Positions 43,591 through 54,084 of a stretch of DNA of 64,000 nucleotides are shown here, piece after piece. The stretch's first letter is position 1, and each line of letters opens with the position of its first letter. Position numbers and translations under genes: made by a program. The stretch spans positions 124,001 through 188,000 of the forward strand of contig NW_026570229.1 in assembly GCF_019649055.1 (NCBI RefSeq). The letters are read 5' to 3'. This DNA comes from Paramacrobiotus metropolitanus. Its lineage: Eukaryota; Tardigrada; Eutardigrada; Parachela; Macrobiotidae. The notes beneath the pieces were generated by a model, which was not told the DNA's origin, searched no databases, and saw only the letters and a list, made by a program, of their open reading frames with translations.

Positions 43591-46500
43591 TCCCCACTGG
43601 TTGTGTGAGAGCACATGTATATAGGCGGGCGGGTGCTGCCCTACATACTGGTAGCAGCCCGTGGTTTTTGTGTAAAGGTCCCGTGACCTATGGTATGCAA
43701 CAGCGCCCACCCGCCCATCCCAATTGATCTGCTACTGACGATTTTTCTGCTGTTATAAATTCATTTCTACTGATCTCGGAGTGACCTTTAAAATGTATCT
43801 CCAACCTGGATCTGTCACATTCTACCTAGATGACCTTTTATGCTTTACCGGCTACAGTCTGATGACCTTTATACACCTGGCCCCACCCGAACGGATGGCC
43901 CGGGGTAAGTGTATTCATCTTTAATATATAATAAAATATCAACAGTTCAAAAATAATTGCTTGACATTTTACAAAAATAATAATAACGACAAGCTAACCT
44001 TTCTGCTCTTTAAACTTGTTGTAATATAAATATATAGTTAAAGGTACCATATATAATATTACTGCACTATTCAACAAATATGGCGAAAATTTATTAAAAA
44101 ATTATAACTTAAATGACGGCTATTGGTGTCAAATAGATAAACTTACGTTTGCGTTTTACAATCTTATATATTAAATGTTAAATCGTGTGATTGTCCAAAA
44201 AATCCAAACTCACACCTTGGTTATGCACTGTCGATTATCAACACACAATACAAAATAGTAATCGAGTTCAAACAAACACTTTGGTTTTACAAACGTTAAA
44301 ACAAAAATGTTAAAATACAAAATTAGAACAGGAAGCACAAACACGAAACAAACACCTTGGTTTCCACATATTTGTCTGTACAGTACATATACAAAAATCA
44401 TATTGTAAAAGGTCACCAACCTTTTGGTTGACCAACACCTTGTACAAATGTTAAATTTTTGTATAGGAATAATTACTATAAAACCTTTTAAAATATGTGC
44501 TTAACATCATTTATTAACCCTGTATTAATAAGCCTGAAATAATATTACTTAATGAAGTGTAGCTGACACCAACAGTCCGTTTGAAAATGTTTATGATAAA
44601 CAGAAGAAGTTGATAATTTCCGAATTGCCTCAGCAGTATAAAATAGTCTGAACACCAAAATTGTGCTTACAAGTACATTTTATATTTAAAAATTAAAACT
44701 TGAAAACCAATAATATTCTGTATATAATTACCCTTATGAGTACAAAAATTACAGATTTGTAATATCCTCAATACGAAGCGAAATAATTATCTAAAAGATT
44801 CTGGCATCTGCCAAGCAAATTATAATTACTTGAAAATGGCATTAATCTGTGAAATGCTTCTTAAAAACCAACATTTAAAATAATTTATCGTAACGGTTCT
44901 TAACAACATAATTATGCGATAAAATGCATAATCGAAAACAGACCGTACAATGTATAGATTTAAAATTTTTCAAAAATGGTTACTAACTGATATACAGTAT
45001 ACCTTCATAAAAACCTACAGATCTAATTCCAAATAATCAGTTTTCATCTGCGACATATATTATAATGACCGACAATGTCGAATAATTTATAATAAACCTA
45101 ATTATAAGAAATATCCGGTACATCTATAATTATCAGAAATTCCTAAAAAATCTAATAGGCACTATTTTTTCAAAGTAATAATATCTACAAGTGCAACATC
45201 AGCCTGCAAAAATTAGCTAAAAATTTTGACATCAAAAATAATTTTGTACCGCGATTAATACCGAAGCAAGCACGATAAAGGTCACAGAGGAAATTTTTCA
45301 AAAAATATGTCAAATCGTGGTTAACCATTCATAAAATGAATGATAAAATAAAACGGACCACTAATAAAATAATTTTTTTTTCTGAAAATTGCCACAATAA
45401 CAGCATTCGAGTTACACTGAATAAGTAGTCATTTTTCTCTCAGGCAGAATAAAAGACACCAGCATTAAAATTTCTTTATTTGTGACATACACATTTCAAT
45501 GGTCACTTAACGAAAAAGTAAATAAATGTTTTACTGAAAAATATTATATATAAAATGGATTTTCAAGAATGGTTTACAATATCCGTCTTGACGTACATTG
45601 GTTGCCAAGGCAACCATTGACGTCAGTGTCAGTGTCAGTAATGTCAATTTCCCATGATTACTGACGTCAACGAAAAATTGGTCTTCACTCTTGATTTGAA
45701 AAACGATGCAATCACAATTTAATTCTCAGAGGACTGTCAAACCCTTAGATGTTTCTCTGGATTCTCTCTATTCCTAATATCCTGCGGACGTCAATTGACG
45801 TCAGCGGGATTCCCATTAACTTCCCTTTCCATGATCAACTTAACCATTCTTAGTACATCACAATAACTGCACTGCAGTAAAAGTGCTGCACAAAGCTTTG
45901 TATTGAGGACTACTCTCACAGAGTCGTATGACTGCCTAGGTTAAAGTACATTTTCAGGCACTTCCATTAGGCCTAAATATCGATTTTAATACTACCATGA
46001 TGTATCGTGCGACGCAATCTAACAAATTTTTCATGCGGAAAAAAATGCAAGCCACTATACACATTTTAACTGTACCGCTGAAGTACTGTACTAATCCAAA
46101 CGCTTGCTTTTTACGATCTGCAATATTATAAAATCATAATGACGGTACAACGGTAGTAATTCAACAATTGTGTAATTACTGTACCAACAATTTTTTTAAA
46201 AATACTACAAACTTCCTAAAGTGTTACATATTATCCGCCACAGCACTACAACAGAAAGTACGACAATTATAAAAATTTTTTTTTATTTCAACGATGAAAA
46301 TTAAATTAGGAACAATTAAATTATTTTCTGCAAATTGGCACCAAAATTGCAACTGAATACTAACAATTAAGAAGGAACACGAATTACACAGAACATGTTT
46401 AATTATATACTTAAAGAATTGCGCGCGAATTAAGGGAGTAATCTGAAATTTTTGAAGTGCACTGTTTTTGAAGAAGCTTTAATGCGATTTTCATGAATTT

Positions 46501-47640
46501 GTTAAATCCTTTAAATTTAAAAATGATAAGATTGAGACCGTCCCACTGTGACTGCCTGGAGGTGGTGGGACACTACCAGGTTTATCACAGGTTTTAATAT
46601 TACTAAAAAATATTTACACAGGAAGGAACAAATCTGAATCATGGCCATATGGATTTTAAAATTGAAATTTGAAATTTTCGACATTTCATTATTTTAAAAA
46701 ATGATTTTATTCTATTGATATTCTTTACAGATAACATAGAATTGTTTAAACGGATCCGAATGCTCTCCCTCTTTGAATTAATAATAATAATGCAAGCAAA
46801 CCAATTAATTAACACGAAAATAACTGCTGTATAAATCTTTAAAAAAAGGATCCTGAGAAGTTGCAAACATAAATTTAAATTTATTTAAAGTTCATCGTAT
46901 ATGTACCTTTAATAAGTGTCATGGTACGAGTACGAATTATGCAACAGAACAAAGCCGCATTTATAAAAGAAACACTTCCTATATGCTATTAAAGTTTATA
47001 AACACCAGCCAATAACATTGGTTATTGATTAACATTTAACTGGCACATGAGGTAATATAGAACCTCCTTAATAAACCCTAGTTCTAAAAGAGAATATACA
47101 TGCACGAACATAATTTCAACAAAATAAAATTTTCCATCAAATCTACCAATAAATTAAAAAGCAAAATCCTACAAATTGAAAATCTATCTAAAAAAACTGC
47201 GCTAATTATTCAACACCGGAAAGCGACTGATAATTAATATTTTCACATTGGTTAAGAGATGTAAATCAACATGACAAATTCTTCAATATCATGAAATAAA
47301 TTTAACCAATTCGAAAAACATGCAGAAAATTTCTGCGTAAAAACCACAAGAACATTTAATTGTCTAATTATTTTTAAAGGAAATACAATCTCGCGCACAA
47401 ATATTAACACAAATATAAATCGCGGCACTGAAATTATAATCTAAAATATCTAAAAGTTCTGCTTAACGACAAAATTCCTGAATATTTTTTCTCATCACGA
47501 AAGGTGAAACTTATTAAACGAAACTTTAATTTACTGTTTTCCACTCAAACAAACTGCTTTAAATGGAATATCTAAAATTTGTGTATTAAAATTGAAATGG
47601 TGGCGCACCATGAGTCATTAGTATTCATTTTTATTAAATA
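43591..47640. other. AT-rich stretch without genes inside the bracketed module
   Basis: About 4 kb, clearly richer in A and T than the flanks, without a credible coding frame. The first 300 bp hold a GC-rich inverted repeat (43626-43725) and four TGACCT words (43690-43880). GACGTC pairs lie at about 45595-45670 and 45785-45805; the second is followed by AGCGGGAT, as in the direct repeats. Confidence 0.5.
43626..43725. repeat. Long inverted repeat (about 100-nt hairpin)
   Basis: GGCGGGCGGGTGCTG near 43626 pairs with CAGCGCCCACCCGCC near 43711 (13 of 15). It sits 35 bp downstream of repeat A and contains AGGTCCCGTGACCT. Confidence 0.55.
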
Positions 47641-47889
47641 ACGATCGCATAAAATGACACTAAGCGTTCTTTTTCTTTCTAAGACAAGATCGCAAGAAAA
47701 ATCAATTTTTTTTAAAAAATTCCTTTTGAAATACCAAAAAAAGAAAGCTTCTCTCTACAATACAATTTTTACTAAATTAAACGAACATTGCTCATGCATT
47801 TTTGGAATTTTAAATCGCAAATTATCTAAAAGATTGTACGAGCTGTCTTTTACAATTGAAATTTATTCGAAAAATCACCTAAAACGACT

Positions 47890-50440
47890 TTAATAAAAAG
47901 GTCATTTGAAAAACGCGACAATCTCACTTGATGATAATGAAACGATGGCGAAAACTGCCATATTTTACTCTTTTATTTTTTCGAATTAAAAGATTGGTAA
48001 GAACGTTACATTTAAGAATGTGCTTTTAACATCACAAATCGCTAACGCGCCAGAATTTTACACTAACAACAAATGAAAAGTTCGCTGATAGCGACATTTA
48101 CATTATTTTCAACAAAAAAATTACCAGTTTCTTTATTACTTCAAAAAGATTGCAAAAAAAGGCATGTTACTGTTTCTATCCCTAATCATAAAAGATCGCC
48201 ACACCAAAGGCATTTAAGTTTCATTAGCAAAAAATCGCTAATGAAACGGCACCGTAAATTTCCTTTAATTATTTCCAAAAAAGACCGCCATTGGATGCGA
48301 CATCGCTTATTCTTCCTGTTCAAAAAACATTGCAAAAGAACGACAACTAGAATTTGCTGTTAGTAACCAAAAGGTCGCAAAGGCACGCGACAAAATTTTT
48401 AATGATACGAAGACGACTTAAAGGTAACAAAAATTTTATTATTATATCAAACTCGCCACACTTCTGGAATATTATCGCTAAAAAGATTGATAACTTCTGA
48501 AATTACTAAAGGACTACTGATATTGAACTTTAAATTCTGTCATCGTTAGTGAAAAGATCGCTAATAAGCGACAATTTATTACATTTATTATTCTCACCAA
48601 AAACATCGTTGATTTGCGATAATTAAAATTTTTATTTTACCGAAAAATCCCTATCAAACGCTCAATAATGATCTTTTAACATCAGAAATATCGCATTAAG
48701 CGACATTTTTATTTTCGCGAGAGATTGCAAAAGCGACATTGCCCGACAAATCGCATTTCGATGTACATGGCTCACGCCATTTTTTAACGAAGGTTACGAC
48801 TTTGCTAAATTAACAAAAGGTCGCTAATGTTATGACATTTAATTTTTAATTCCTAGCAAAAGATCGCAAATTCGGCGACAATTTAAAATGTTTTTCATAT
48901 TAGCAAAACATCGATCATATACAAAATTTCAAATTGATTGCAACCAAAAGATCGCAAAGAAAACGACATTTAAAATGCTTTATTTATTCCCTATAAAAGA
49001 TCGTTCATATGTGACAATAATTTTTATGACCAAAAAGATCGTTATCAAGCGACAACTCTTAATTTTAAAATTAATGAAAGAACTTCTTCGAATTGAATTT
49101 TTTTTTAGCAAAACAGATCACTAATAAAAAGCGGCAATAAACTTTCTTTTCTACAAAAGATCGCAAAAGCGATAGTAAATTGTCGAGTCAAAAGATCGCA
49201 AAAGCGACAATTATTTTCATATTTAAAAGATCTAACCAGCGCGATAATAAAATTGTTTGTTTTGGCATAATCATTAACGCGCTAATTATGTTGCAATTAC
49301 TTCTTCATTTTGCAATTCCTTTTCCATTCTTTAATAACTTTTTCATTCAACAAAAAAGATGATTAAACGCAACAAAATCAGCCTCTACCCACCATTTGAT
49401 GTCAAAGGGCTCACGCCATATAAATCATTACGATGTTGATGAAATTTTGTCAAATGGCTCACGCCATAATAATTGTCATACTGTTAAAAAAAGTTCGCGC
49501 CACTAAAGTTATTTCTTTGATTACCGAAAAAAAGCGACACTAAAGTCATTTCTTTGATTACCGAAAAAATCGCAGATAAAGCGACATAATTTTCTTTAAC
49601 GAAAAACGTCTTAACTGCGACTGATTGACATTTTTTCTTTCGAAAGAAACAAACGATCGCCATGATTGCGACACATTACAAGATTCCTAACATTGCCGGA
49701 ATTTAAATATTCTTTTCAAAAAGATCGCAAAAACGACATAAATCTTTTTTGTTGTTAACAAATTGCTTAAAAGTGATCTAATTTTCATTAACAAGGTCTC
49801 TAACGCACGATTAAATTTACAATACTTTCATCCATTAACTTCATCTAATGAGAATTTGTCCAAAAAGATCGCTGTGAAAGCGACATTTTAAAACGATCAA
49901 TAATATTGTATTTGAATTATCATAACAAATGCATCGAATTTCGACTATCACCGAAACCGGTTGGTATAAACTACTATCACCCAAAAGATCGCGAAAGATG
50001 CGACAGAAAATTTAAATGCAACCGAGCGAACTAAAATCTGTCCAATTGTAAATTATTTTCTAATCATCTCGATGGAAATGACTCACGTCATAAACTTATG
50101 TTCTAATATCTTCTATAAAAGATCGCTCAAAGCGACAATATAATTATTTCTTTCATTACCAAAAGATCGCGAATACAGCGACATAATTCTAATTAACCAA
50201 ATGACCACTATATATTTCTCTTTAACATGAACGTCGCTCATACAGAAGTGCAGTTTTAAATCATTATACCGACTTTAAATTTTTACACGAAAGAATAGTT
50301 CGCCAAAAATGCGCCAATAAATCCTTTTTTATTTCCTAAAGAAAAAATCGCTTGAGGCGCACTAAAAAATGTTTAATGTAAAAGATCGCAAATGCGACAT
50401 TATGATTACATGAAACGATTGCATAGATGCAACAACTTGT
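47890..50440 (+). repeat. Array of imperfect dyads, AAAAGATCGC - spacer - GCGAC
   Basis: AAAAGATCGC occurs 12 times exactly, always on the plus strand: 48190, 48552, 48858, 48946, 49155, 49190, 49719, 49863, 49983, 50117, 50161, 50380. Most copies are followed after 3-12 nt by GCGACA or a one-base variant. More than 15 further degenerate copies fill the gaps. The TCGC...GCGA arms form a short dyad. Units are 30-130 bp apart in A/T-rich filler and are not true tandem repeats. No coding frame is plausible; short frames here are repeat read-through. Confidence 0.85.
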
Positions 50441-50590
50441 ACAAAATATAAATAGGAAAAATTCGTTTCTTGGGATAATTTAATTCTCTGTCAGCGAAAA
50501 AATCACCTGCTTTTATTACTCATAAAAATTATTTTTGAGCGCGCCAATAGTAAAAACGAATTTCGATGTAAATGGCTCAAGCCATACTTC
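48765..50590. repeat. Second palindrome family, ATGGCTCACGCCAT
   Basis: The copies are at about 48768, 49405, 49451, 50083 and 50574, with compensating changes in the arms (ATGACTCACGTCAT at 50083; ATGGCTCAAGCCAT at 50574). They are interspersed with the dyad array. A possible relative lies near 47598 (ATGGTGGCGCACCAT). Confidence 0.7.
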
Positions 50591-50779
50591 GACGTCAATG
50601 ACGTCATCAGTTCAATTTCTTCGAATTCTATCACATACAACCGCAGTGTACTTTCCATACACTGCGTGATTATTGATTTTTTTTATAAACGGATTCAAAA
50701 TAGACAAGTCTCAGTTACCATTTCAAAGACTTTCTGTCTGCTATTACATATTTACCAAGTTCATACTTCCAAGCAAGTC
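50441..50779 (+). promoter_or_regulatory. Likely upstream region of the three-gene cluster
   Basis: Holds GACGTCAATGACGTCA (50589-50604), the same pair of sites seen in the direct repeats, and ACTGTGTA/TACACTGC inverted words near 50645. No TATA box at a convincing distance is seen. Slightly downstream, TGAGCTGA-CC-TCAGCTCA (about 50824-50841) forms another dyad. Confidence 0.3.
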
Positions 50780-51272
50780 CACACAAGGCAATCTTCACGG
50801 ATTATACCAAAGCTCCCTCATTTGAGCTGACCTCAGCTCATTTATATTATGATGAGCCACAGTGCAAGCACGAAGTGCTGCGGATTGGCCTGGCCATGTA
50901 CTCATACGGCCGATATCTAAGGATTTCTTATGATGTTACCGATTTGCCATTGACCAAGAAAAAAGGCGTTTATCAGTGTACTTGTGGCGTCAGCACCACA
51001 GATAACACAGAGGCATCGAACATGCGTTCGTGCATCATGTGCTATCTGCAGTCCTGAAGGAGTCAACGCTAACAAGCATTCCGACAACAACCATGCCCAA
51101 GAAGCGCAAACAAACGGCCATAAAATCCGTTGTACGCATTCAAAAGCGTCAGAAAGAGACTACCGCGGACATTCCATCCAAAGATTCATCGATTGGAAAT
51201 CTGGACCACAGCCAACAACAGAACCAAGAGGAAAATTCACTACGTAAGTTAACGCAGGAGCAGTTACAATGA
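50780..51272 (+). pseudogene. CxCG/HAF zinc-binding paralog 1, one frameshift
   Basis: The first of three related genes. The frame is open from about 50700 without an ATG until 50893 and contains FTDYTKAPSFELTSAHLYYD, a beta-rich stretch (GRYLRISYDVTDLPLTKKKG) and YQCTCGVST. A one-base shift near 51010 leads to IEHAFVHHVLSAVLKE, completing the C-x-C-G ... H-A-F-x-x-H signature. The tail begins with PKKRKQ, an SV40-type nuclear localisation pattern, and continues Lys/Gln-rich to 51272. Paralogs 2 and 3 share the order beta region, CxCG, HAF helix. Role unknown; a nuclear DNA-binding protein is inferred. Confidence 0.6.
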
Positions 51273-51936
51273 AGAATATGAATTACCGATTATACTCGTA
51301 TTGCATTCGCCAGTGTATCCCCCGTGGGAATTAAAACAGTTACAAATTACATTCGGATATCGGACGGAAAAATACCGCATACGGACACATGATACAAATA
51401 AGTTGGAAAAATACCGCCACACTCGGATGGATAAAAAAACATTTGTGCCGCAGGTGCTTTACAATGATATCTCCAAACTATCATTACATGATTAGCATTA
51501 CTACGGCGAATCGGAATAAATAAATATATTTTTTTTTCTCGCACCCCTAAATGATTGGACTGTTCACCCAATTACTTTTTACCAGTTATTACAGTCATCA
51601 GCTCGTATACACAGCATATTATCGATTGATTTGGAATTCTGTAAGACTTTGCCATTACATAATAGAAAATTTATATCTCGTTCACCATTAAAACGGCGAA
51701 CGGGCGGACAAGCAGCGTCCCAATACACGGATCAACGGAATAAGATACAACTCTGGATTGTGTGCTCCACAAGTTTAGTGAAATTATCGATTTTCCGTCC
51801 CGCAGATGGATACAGTTGTGAGATTAACGAACAGAACTAGATTCAAATATTGAGTTTTATTCACTACGTCGTTACGGCGTTATGGTCTAAATCTCAGCAA
51901 ATTCCATTCTTCTACCTAAACATCCTGTTCTTAAAA
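51273..51936 (+). other. Spacer between paralogs 1 and 2, with two short frames
   Basis: Plus-strand frames 51301-51495 (TEKYRIRTHDTNKLEKYRHT, an internal EKYR repeat) and 51631-51840 (basic, RSPLKRRTGGQAAS) are open but lack the CxCG/HAF signature. They could be small exons. Nothing firm. Confidence 0.25.
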
Positions 51937-52212
51937 ATGTCACATCGCTTTACGAATAACCCTATTATCCAGTCTCCGGATGAGGGGGACCATATTGAAA
52001 TCTCTTTATCAATTCATCATTTTGAAGTCTATATCGGTGTAAACACTGACGCTTTGAATCTGTCTACTTTTGACTCTGGTTATCGATGCCATTGTGGAAA
52101 AGAATTTGCTGTGAAATCAACTGATTATACTCATGCCTTTTTGGCGCATTATTTGACTAACGTGCTACACCCGGAAGTTCAATCTTATCTTGAGCAGTCT
52201 TTCCATGTTTAA
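51937..52212 (+). CDS. CxCG/HAF zinc-binding paralog 2
   Basis: An intact 91-codon gene from ATG 51937-51939 (MSHRFTNNPIIQSPDEGDHI) to TAA 52210-52212. A beta-rich first half (IEISLSIHHFEVYIGVNTD) is followed by YRCHCGKEF, a 14-residue gap and YTHAFLAHYLTNVLHPEV. C-x-C ... H-x4-H could hold one zinc ion. It lacks the long basic tail of its relatives. The start of paralog 3 overlaps its end by 8 bp in the alternative frame, suggesting tight packing on one transcript. Confidence 0.65.
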   Translation: MSHRFTNNPIIQSPDEGDHIEISLSIHHFEVYIGVNTDALNLSTFDSGYRCHCGKEFAVKSTDYTHAFLAHYLTNVLHPEVQSYLEQSFHV

Positions 52213-52834
52213 TCGGAAAGTGTTTTATTATAATCGACCAAGGAAAACCGCATTTTTACACTATTTACCATCGATGGATACATTAAATTTCACGATAACA
52301 TCGAAACCCCAAATTCAACTTGACCACGCAAACAATATAATACAAGCGACACTTACCTCCTCTCATCGTGCGTTATATCTGCATTATTCTATTAGCGATC
52401 TCCCTATCGTTGAAAGTGAACATACTTTCACTTGTCAGTGCGGCGTCGCCTATGGCCAGGCGATCAACGCCTACCGCCACGCATTTTTACATCATGTTTT
52501 AAAATTCTTCCTCAATGCAGAAATCTTTACGACTCTCAATAATCCAATGCCAACTGCCAGGAAGCAAATTACCATGCCTCTCCGTCGTGGTAATTGCACG
52601 AAAAGAATCCGGACACCATCAACTGAATCCTCCACGTCCGAAGAGCCATATAACAAACCTGCTGATCAACACGACGAACCGTGTACTCCTGCTTCACTAG
52701 CAGGTCAAGTGAATCATGCAGGCGAAACACCAGGAACAACCGACTTGCACCAAGCAAACCCCCATCCGCACTTAGACGGGAACCTGGATGCCGCGCACCT
52801 GGACTTTGACCGTCTCCAGGATGACTATTCCTAA
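52205..52834 (+). CDS. CxCG/HAF zinc-binding paralog 3 with acidic tail
   Basis: Open from ATG 52205 (overlapping paralog 2) or ATG 52274, the better-matching start (MDTLNFTITSKPQIQLDH), to TAA 52832-52834; 186 or 209 codons. Beta-rich N-terminus, then SISDLPIVESEHTFTCQCG, a short gap and YRHAFLHHVLKFFLNAEI. A basic stretch follows (ARKQITMPLRRGNCTKRIRT), then Ser/Pro/His-rich disorder and an acidic end with DAAHLDFDRLQDDYS. This order (zinc-binding domain, basic, acidic) is that of many small transcription regulators. No frame break is seen. The family is unknown to me. Confidence 0.7.
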   Translation: MFNRKVFYYNRPRKTAFLHYLPSMDTLNFTITSKPQIQLDHANNIIQATLTSSHRALYLHYSISDLPIVESEHTFTCQCGVAYGQAINAYRHAFLHHVLKFFLNAEIFTTLNNPMPTARKQITMPLRRGNCTKRIRTPSTESSTSEEPYNKPADQHDEPCTPASLAGQVNHAGETPGTTDLHQANPHPHLDGNLDAAHLDFDRLQDDYS

Positions 52835-53094
52835 CCTACGGATCCAACCGGATATTCCTCACTTTAATTAATTAATTTTCTCTTCCTTAAAATTTGTTTT
52901 TGTTTTCTTGTGAACTTAAGTGTCTGTAATTTCGTCTAAGTATCTTCACCAAGACGGTTTTAGAAGTTTTTACGGCTCGGACTGTATCCTTTGTCTTCTT
53001 TACTAATTTCTCTTTTTCTGTCTTTTCTTTCTAATATGTACAAGTTTCCCTTTCTCTTTTCATGTGTATTCTTTGTCTCGGAAGAGGGCAGTCT

Positions 53095-53312
53095 GTAGGA
53101 TTTCGTCCTACAGACGGTATGTGCCCGATGTGTGGTGGATCGATAGCACGCCGGGAATGCATGATCCCGGCGTGCGCAGTGCATGTTTTCCCACTGACGT
53201 CCATAGACGTCAGCGGGATCTTTCCCAGCCGTATGTGTATTTGCCGGCTCGCCGCTATATAAGGGCGGCCGGCTGTGTTGTTCAGAGAGCAGTAGTGCGT
53301 GTATATAGTTTC
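53095..53312 (+). repeat. Direct repeat B, 218 bp, with intact TATA box
   Basis: Same length and order of palindromes as repeat A. The TATA box is intact (TATATAAGG, 53256-53264). Differences seen: GGG/GGA in the hairpin loop side, TATG/TATA, and one base near the right edge. With repeat A it brackets 9.9 kb. The ends do not read TG...CA, so an LTR is not proven. Confidence 0.9.
53256..53312 (+). promoter_or_regulatory. TATA promoter at the end of repeat B
   Basis: TATATAAGG is followed about 25-30 nt later by TTCAGAGAGCAGT, a plausible initiator region. Upstream within the repeat are two GACGTC (CRE/ATF-type) sites. Transcription would run to the right, toward the ORF at 53477. Confidence 0.5.
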
Positions 53313-53476
53313 AAAAACCAGATTTACCGTCAATATTGGTCGACAAATTCTTCATGACGACCTAGACAGTCGTCGGTGGATTACAGCAACGTATATCAAA
53401 ACCTTTGCCCTGTCAATATTTAACAGTTGACACCCCCTCCTGGCCAACGATATGACGCCCTGCCTTGCAGTACATC

Positions 53477-54084
53477 ATGGCCTACTCATCTCTGTCGTCC
53501 TCCACATCCGTCGCCATGCTCGCTAGCGATCACCGGCCACCATTCTGTGAACTGCGTCTGGTGTCGCTTGACTACAAACGAAAGAGCCTGGGCCGCCTGG
53601 TTAGATCTCGTACGGCCTTCCTAACAGACTCTCAGGCCATCAGTGTGTTCCTGTATGCCAATCGAGCTCTTGACGATGGATGGAGAAGCCGGGGCACAGT
53701 GCCAGAGCGCATTTGCTCCACCCTGGAAGAAGGCGAGATCCGCGTTGATACACATCATGGCGGTAAAACAGTGAAGGTGATCGGAAACTTCCAGAGCTGG
53801 CTGCGGGAAGAGTATACGCGTGCGGCGCGCATCCGGCGCCTGGCCTCTACAAAAAAGCTTGCCTTCTGCAAGTTTTTTTCCGGCTTTCGGTTGCGTTCTT
53901 GCTGGCTAAGGCCAGACCGTATCGGGACTCGGTTGTCAACTGGGTGTTTTACTGGCGCAAAAGCAAATTCCTCCATTCCAAGGTCCGCGATTGCGTAGAT
54001 TTTATGGTAACGTTCATTTTCTCCTTCTTTTGGAATAATAGATCGAACGCGTATAGCGTCAGGCGTGCACGGCTTATAATCTAA
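53477..54084 (+). pseudogene. Unrecognised ORF downstream of repeat B promoter, one frameshift
   Basis: ATG 53477-53479 lies 220 bp after the TATA box of repeat B, next to TTGCAG. The first 135 codons are well coding: MAYSSLSSSTSVAMLASDHR, LDYKRKSLGRLVRSRTAFLT, TLEEGEIRVDTHHGGKTVKV, then an Arg-rich helix (REEYTRAARIRRLASTKK). At a run of seven T near 53873 the coherent frame shifts to LAKARPYRDSVVNWVFYWRK and ends at 54084. The basic middle suggests nucleic-acid binding, which is inference. The shift sits in a homopolymer. No family recognised. Confidence 0.5.

Noticed and set aside
46639-49362. Short ORFs in the AT-rich region
   Set aside because: They are Lys/Ile/Phe-rich frames expected from A/T-rich DNA, with no ATG context or motif.
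47890-50440. CRISPR-like array
   Set aside because: Units are not identical repeats with unique spacers of fixed length, no cas genes exist, and the DNA is eukaryotic.
43373-53312. Ordinary LTR retrotransposon
   Set aside because: Repeat ends are not TG...CA, there is no primer-binding site after repeat A, no polypurine tract before repeat B, and no gag or pol inside.
52960-53333. Minus-strand ORFs across direct repeat B (and the same at 43256-43710)
   Set aside because: They appear in both repeats, follow the palindromes and are interrupted differently; they are read-through of the repeat.
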